Below, piece by piece: positions 61,075-64,000 of a stretch of 64,000 nt of DNA. This stretch comes from Desulfobacteraceae bacterium UBA2174. GTDB lineage: Bacteria > Desulfobacterota > Desulfobacteria > Desulfobacterales > UBA2174. The translations under genes were made by a program, and so were the position numbers. A model generated the notes under the pieces. It had not been told where the DNA came from. It saw nothing but the letters and a program-made list of their open reading frames with translations, and did no database searches. The stretch's first letter is position 1. Every line of letters starts with the position of its first letter. Location: assembly GCA_002327445.1 (NCBI GenBank), contig DCWA01000035.1:62001-126000 (forward strand), read 5' to 3'.

Positions 61075-62700
61075 CTAGTCCCGGCATCCTGCCGGCCGGG
61101 CCGAGCCGATGGTCTCGGCGAATTCCAGCGGCGTAATGGATTGCACCAGGGGCAGACTGCGGATGTCGGCCAGGGCCTCGGGGGGAATCGGGGCGGAGGT
61201 TTTCATGAAGATGATGTTGTGTTCGCCGGCGGCATCCTGGCCCACCTGCATCTGGTCGATGTTTACCCCGTGCTTGCCTAGAGTGCTGCCGATACTGCCG
61301 ATGGCCCCGGGCTTGTCCTGGTTGTAAATCAGCGCCAGGTGTCCGCAGGGAATCAGTTCCAGGCGGAAGTCGTTGATGCGCACCACCCGCGGGTCGTTCT
61401 TGCCGAAAAGAGTACCGGCGACGGTGTTGCGCATCTCGGTGGTTTCCACCGTGACGGTGATCAGCGACAGGTAGATGTCGGTTTCCACGCTGGTGGTTTC
61501 TGCCACCTTGATGCCCCGATCCTTGGCGATGGCCAGGGCGTTGACGAAATTGACATCGTCCTTGACCTCCTTGGTCAGCAACCCCTTAAGGACGGCGATG
61601 GTCACCGGGGAGAGATCCAGGCCCTTGAAGTCTCCGGCGTACTCGATGGTGACCGTCTGGACCGGTCCGCAGACCAGTTGGGCCTGGAGGTTTCCGATCT
61701 GCTCGCCGATACTGAGGTACGGACCGAGCTTGCCGAGCAACTCGCCGGTGACCGACGGCGCGTTGACCGCGTTGATGATGGTGCCGGTCTGCAGGAAGGC
61801 GATGATCTGCTCGGCTACGGCCACGGCCACGTTGGTCTGGGCCTCCTTGGTGGAAGCCCCCAGGTGGGGCGTGCCGATGACCCGGGACAGCTTGAAGAGC
61901 GGGTGGTCTCCCGGCGGCTCGGTCTCATAGACGTCCAGGGCCGCTCCGGCCACCTTGCCCGAGGCGATGGCGTCGGCCAGGTCGCTTTCCACCACAAGCC
62001 CGCCGCGGGCGCAGTTGATGAGCATCACCCCATCTTTCATCTTGGCGAAGGCGTCCTTGTTGATCATGCCAAGGGTGTCCTTGAGCTTGGGCACGTGCAA
62101 GGTGATGTAATCGGCGCGGGCGTACAATTCGTCCAGGGTGACGCTTTCGAACCCCGCCTTTTCAATGCGGTCCGGGGTCACGAAGGGGTCGTAGCAGATC
62201 ACCTGCATCTTGAGCCCCCGGGCCCGGTCGGCGACGATGCTGCCGATCTTGCCGAAACCGATCACGCCCAGCACCTTGTTGTACAGCTCGCGGCCCTGGA
62301 GTTTCTTCTTTTCCCAGCGGCCTTCGCGCAAGGAGATGGTGGCATCGGGGATGTTTCGCGACAGGGCCATCATCATGGCGATGGCATGCTCCGCGGTGGT
62401 GATCACGTTGCCGCCCGGGGTGTTCATCACCACCACCCCGCGCTTGGTGGCGGCCGGGATGTCCACATTGTCCAGGCCGATGCCGGCCCGCCCCACCACC
62501 TTGAGCCGCTTGGCGGCCGCCAGCAGGTCGGCGGTGACCTTGGTGGCGCTGCGGATCACCAGGGCATCGTAGTCGCCGATGATCGCCTTGAGCGCCTCCG
62601 GATCCAAACCCGTCCGGACATCCACCTCGATCCCCTCGGCTTGGCGGAACATCTCGATGCCGATCTCTCCCAGATTGTCGCTGACCAGAACCTTCTTCAT
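61075..62700 (-). CDS. serA: D-3-phosphoglycerate dehydrogenase
   Basis: First step of serine synthesis. The 541-aa type 1 enzyme (long form) has a substrate domain, an NAD domain with Gly-Phe-Gly-Lys-Ile-Gly-Ser (about 148), Asn-Cys-Ala-Arg-Gly-Gly-Leu-Val (Arg) and His-Leu-Gly-Ala-Ser-Thr (catalytic His), then an ASB regulatory domain (about 310-450) and a C-terminal ACT domain that senses serine. ATG 62700 follows GGAGAAGAGGGG. A perfect TTGACA -35 (62869-62874) lies upstream with a poor -10. TTTTTT follows the TAG stop within 20 bases. Same strand as murJ. Confidence 0.95.
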   Translation of the reverse strand: MKKVLVSDNLGEIGIEMFRQAEGIEVDVRTGLDPEALKAIIGDYDALVIRSATKVTADLLAAAKRLKVVGRAGIGLDNVDIPAATKRGVVVMNTPGGNVITTAEHAIAMMMALSRNIPDATISLREGRWEKKKLQGRELYNKVLGVIGFGKIGSIVADRARGLKMQVICYDPFVTPDRIEKAGFESVTLDELYARADYITLHVPKLKDTLGMINKDAFAKMKDGVMLINCARGGLVVESDLADAIASGKVAGAALDVYETEPPGDHPLFKLSRVIGTPHLGASTKEAQTNVAVAVAEQIIAFLQTGTIINAVNAPSVTGELLGKLGPYLSIGEQIGNLQAQLVCGPVQTVTIEYAGDFKGLDLSPVTIAVLKGLLTKEVKDDVNFVNALAIAKDRGIKVAETTSVETDIYLSLITVTVETTEMRNTVAGTLFGKNDPRVVRINDFRLELIPCGHLALIYNQDKPGAIGSIGSTLGKHGVNIDQMQVGQDAAGEHNIIFMKTSAPIPPEALADIRSLPLVQSITPLEFAETIGSARPAGCRD

Positions 62701-62870
62701 CCCCTCTTCTCCTTTTTGCGGGTCTCGGGCGCCGCCCAGGCGACCGGACCTCCGTCCTTCTTGTCCGCGATCGTCGGCGCCCGTCTGCGGTCGAATCCGC
62801 TGCACCGTATGCCTCGCCTCCTCGCGAGGATGCGCCAAGGCGCTTAATTCGCCCCAAAGACGGCATCTTG

Positions 62871-64000
62871 TCAAGAAACTTGTGGTCTTTTGCGACGCCG
62901 CACCCGGTGCCACAGCCACCGGATCTCCTCGATCCCCAGGAGGCGCCCTCCGGCCGCCATCAACCCAGCGAAGAGGCTGCCCACCACGAATACCACCAGC
63001 AACCGATCCAGTGCCGTCGTTGCCCCCACCAGAACCCGCATCCCGCGGGTGGCGCCTTCCAGCAGCGGAAACAGCACCAGACTCAGCGCCAGCACGCGGC
63101 CGTAGCATCGGTACACCGCTCCGCTGCCTGCATTGCCGCTCCACCGATTCCACCAGGCGTAGAGAACGCCCACCTGCAGAATGGCCGACAGCGACAGGGC
63201 CAGGGCCACTCCGGCCACGCCCAGCAACCGGAGCCCCAGGATATAGAGAGGGATGCTGACCAGCACCGCCAGGGTGCCGAAAATCGCCGGCAACAGTGTG
63301 TTCTGCCGGGCGTAGAAACCGCGCACCACCACCGTCTGGGCGGCGAAGGCCACCGCGCCGATCATCAGGTAGGGCAAAATGCCGGCCGTCAGGGCGGTGG
63401 CCTCGGCGTCGAAGCGGCCCCGCTCGAACAGCAGGGCCACCGTTTCGCACCGCAGCGCCATGAGCAGCACGGCAAAGGGCAGCACCAGGGAAAGGTAGCG
63501 CAGGGTCTGGTCCAGCAGCCGGTTCATCTCGTCCATCCGCCCTTCGCTGACGAGGCGAACCAGATACGGAAACGCGGCCACACCGGCCGCCTGCCCGAAA
63601 AGCCCCACCATCATCAGCATCACCCGCAGCCCGTAGTTGAGAGAGGCGATGGCCCCCCGGGACAGGTAGGAACCGAAGAACTTGAGAAAAAATTCGGCGG
63701 AAAACATCATCGACAGCCCGACCATCAGCGGCAGGGTCAGGCGCAGGTAGCGGCCCACGTCCGGGTGGCGCCAATGTCCACCCGGCACCAGCCGAAGGCC
63801 GGCGCGCCGCGCGCCCCAGAACTGAAGGAGGAAATTGCCGGCAAAGGCTCCGCCCAGCACCCCCCAGGCGAATCCGTCCATGCCCCCGGCGCCGATGCCG
63901 GTCAGCCCGCCGCAGATGATCCCCAGGTTGTAGATCAGCGGCGCCAGGGCCGGAATGAAAAACCGCTCCCGGGCAAACTGCACCGCCGTGAACAATCCGC
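62871..64000 (-). CDS. murJ: Lipid II flippase MurJ, C-terminal part (N-terminus outside window)
   Basis: The frame continues past the window edge, so the first ~150 residues are missing. The present part has about ten hydrophobic helices of the MOP/MATE-like fold, with Leu-Pro-Phe-Ala-Val-Leu-Leu-Met-Ala-Leu-Arg, Leu-Phe-Glu-Arg-Gly-Arg-Phe-Asp-Ala (a strong MurJ signature near its middle) and Phe-Tyr-Ala-Arg-Gln-Asn-Thr. A Met at 63995 is internal and not the start. It flips lipid II for class A PBPs such as the mrcB product. It ends 171 bases before serA. Confidence 0.93.
   Translation of the reverse strand, partial: GLFTAVQFARERFFIPALAPLIYNLGIICGGLTGIGAGGMDGFAWGVLGGAFAGNFLLQFWGARRAGLRLVPGGHWRHPDVGRYLRLTLPLMVGLSMMFSAEFFLKFFGSYLSRGAIASLNYGLRVMLMMVGLFGQAAGVAAFPYLVRLVSEGRMDEMNRLLDQTLRYLSLVLPFAVLLMALRCETVALLFERGRFDAEATALTAGILPYLMIGAVAFAAQTVVVRGFYARQNTLLPAIFGTLAVLVSIPLYILGLRLLGVAGVALALSLSAILQVGVLYAWWNRWSGNAGSGAVYRCYGRVLALSLVLFPLLEGATRGMRVLVGATTALDRLLVVFVVGSLFAGLMAAGGRLLGIEEIRWLWHRVRRRKRPQVS

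Noticed and set aside
62780..62805. tRNA-like T-arm (GCGG-TCGAAT-CCGC)
   Set aside because: Loop is 6 rather than 7 bases and no acceptor, D or anticodon arms can be drawn around it.

Overview
The window is a gene-dense, GC-rich bacterial chromosome segment. Gene content and protein style point to the Desulfobacterota (former Deltaproteobacteria), probably a Desulfobacteria-type sulfate reducer. The evidence is an IlvE-less Liv transporter block, a type IB GTP cyclohydrolase FolE2, a DUF4911-MiaB-bifunctional-nuclease operon, a fused acetyl-CoA hydrolase/GNAT protein, and the kind of short interspersed repeats common in that group. This is an inference from gene families, not from a marker-gene comparison. 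I found no phage, plasmid, insertion-sequence transposase, rRNA, tRNA or CRISPR array. Most of the window is housekeeping chromosome.

Layout. 1-2420 (+): end of an unknown gene, then ogt, a small unknown gene and rlmI. 2428-6213 (-): dynamin-like GTPase, a possible small ORF and a hybrid PAS histidine kinase. 6359-9980 (+): a tightly overlapping NitT/TauT-type ABC transporter operon whose last gene fuses a poly-gamma-glutamate hydrolase-like domain to a GNAT acetyltransferase. 10128-12946 (+): a PflX-like radical SAM protein and an acetyl-CoA hydrolase/transferase with its own GNAT domain. 13001-13651 (-): a LysM protein. 13867-15066 (+): an M29 aminopeptidase. 15125-17253 (-): DUF4911, miaB, bifunctional nuclease. 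17666-25116 (+): recJ, an unknown protein, an RNase Z-like hydrolase, tex (broken by an in-frame TAG), dtd and dacB. 25437-32800 (-): lon, tsaB, psd, leuB-type dehydrogenase, greA, rpoZ, a TtcA-like gene and folE2, transcribed in that order. 32944-34593 (+): prepilin peptidase and phosphoesterase. 34631-35518 (-): tesB. 35804-52137 (+): MFS transporter, ileS, lspA, holA-like, pyk, a small gene, livKHMGF, argC, an ACT protein and folD. 52454-60527 (+): glycogen-binding protein, YihY family, DUF4126, DUF3108, mrcB-like PBP, TPR lipoprotein, MscS channel, Ca2+/Na+ antiporter. 61075-64000 (-): murJ (partial) and serA.

How the parts work together. The region carries envelope synthesis (murJ, mrcB, dacB, lspA, psd, LysM), translation and RNA quality (ileS, miaB, dtd, tsaB, ttcA-like, rlmI), transcription (rpoZ, greA, tex), proteolysis (lon) and amino-acid or one-carbon metabolism (serA, argC, leuB-type, folD, folE2, livKHMGF). 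The least explained units are two neighbouring operons (6.4-13 kb), each ending in an enzyme fused to a GNAT acetyltransferase.

Non-coding content is striking: most gaps over about 100 bases hold a different short repeat family. These are a 219-bp MITE-like element with 17-bp terminal inverted repeats (17257-17475), a 23-bp tandem array plus a palindromic element (25161-25400), 14-bp tandem repeats (43543-43598), inverted/tandem 18-mers (49258-49337) and a diverged direct repeat (60550-60993). Two sequence lesions stand out: the amber codon inside tex and a 21-bp in-frame tandem duplication in an ACT-domain gene.
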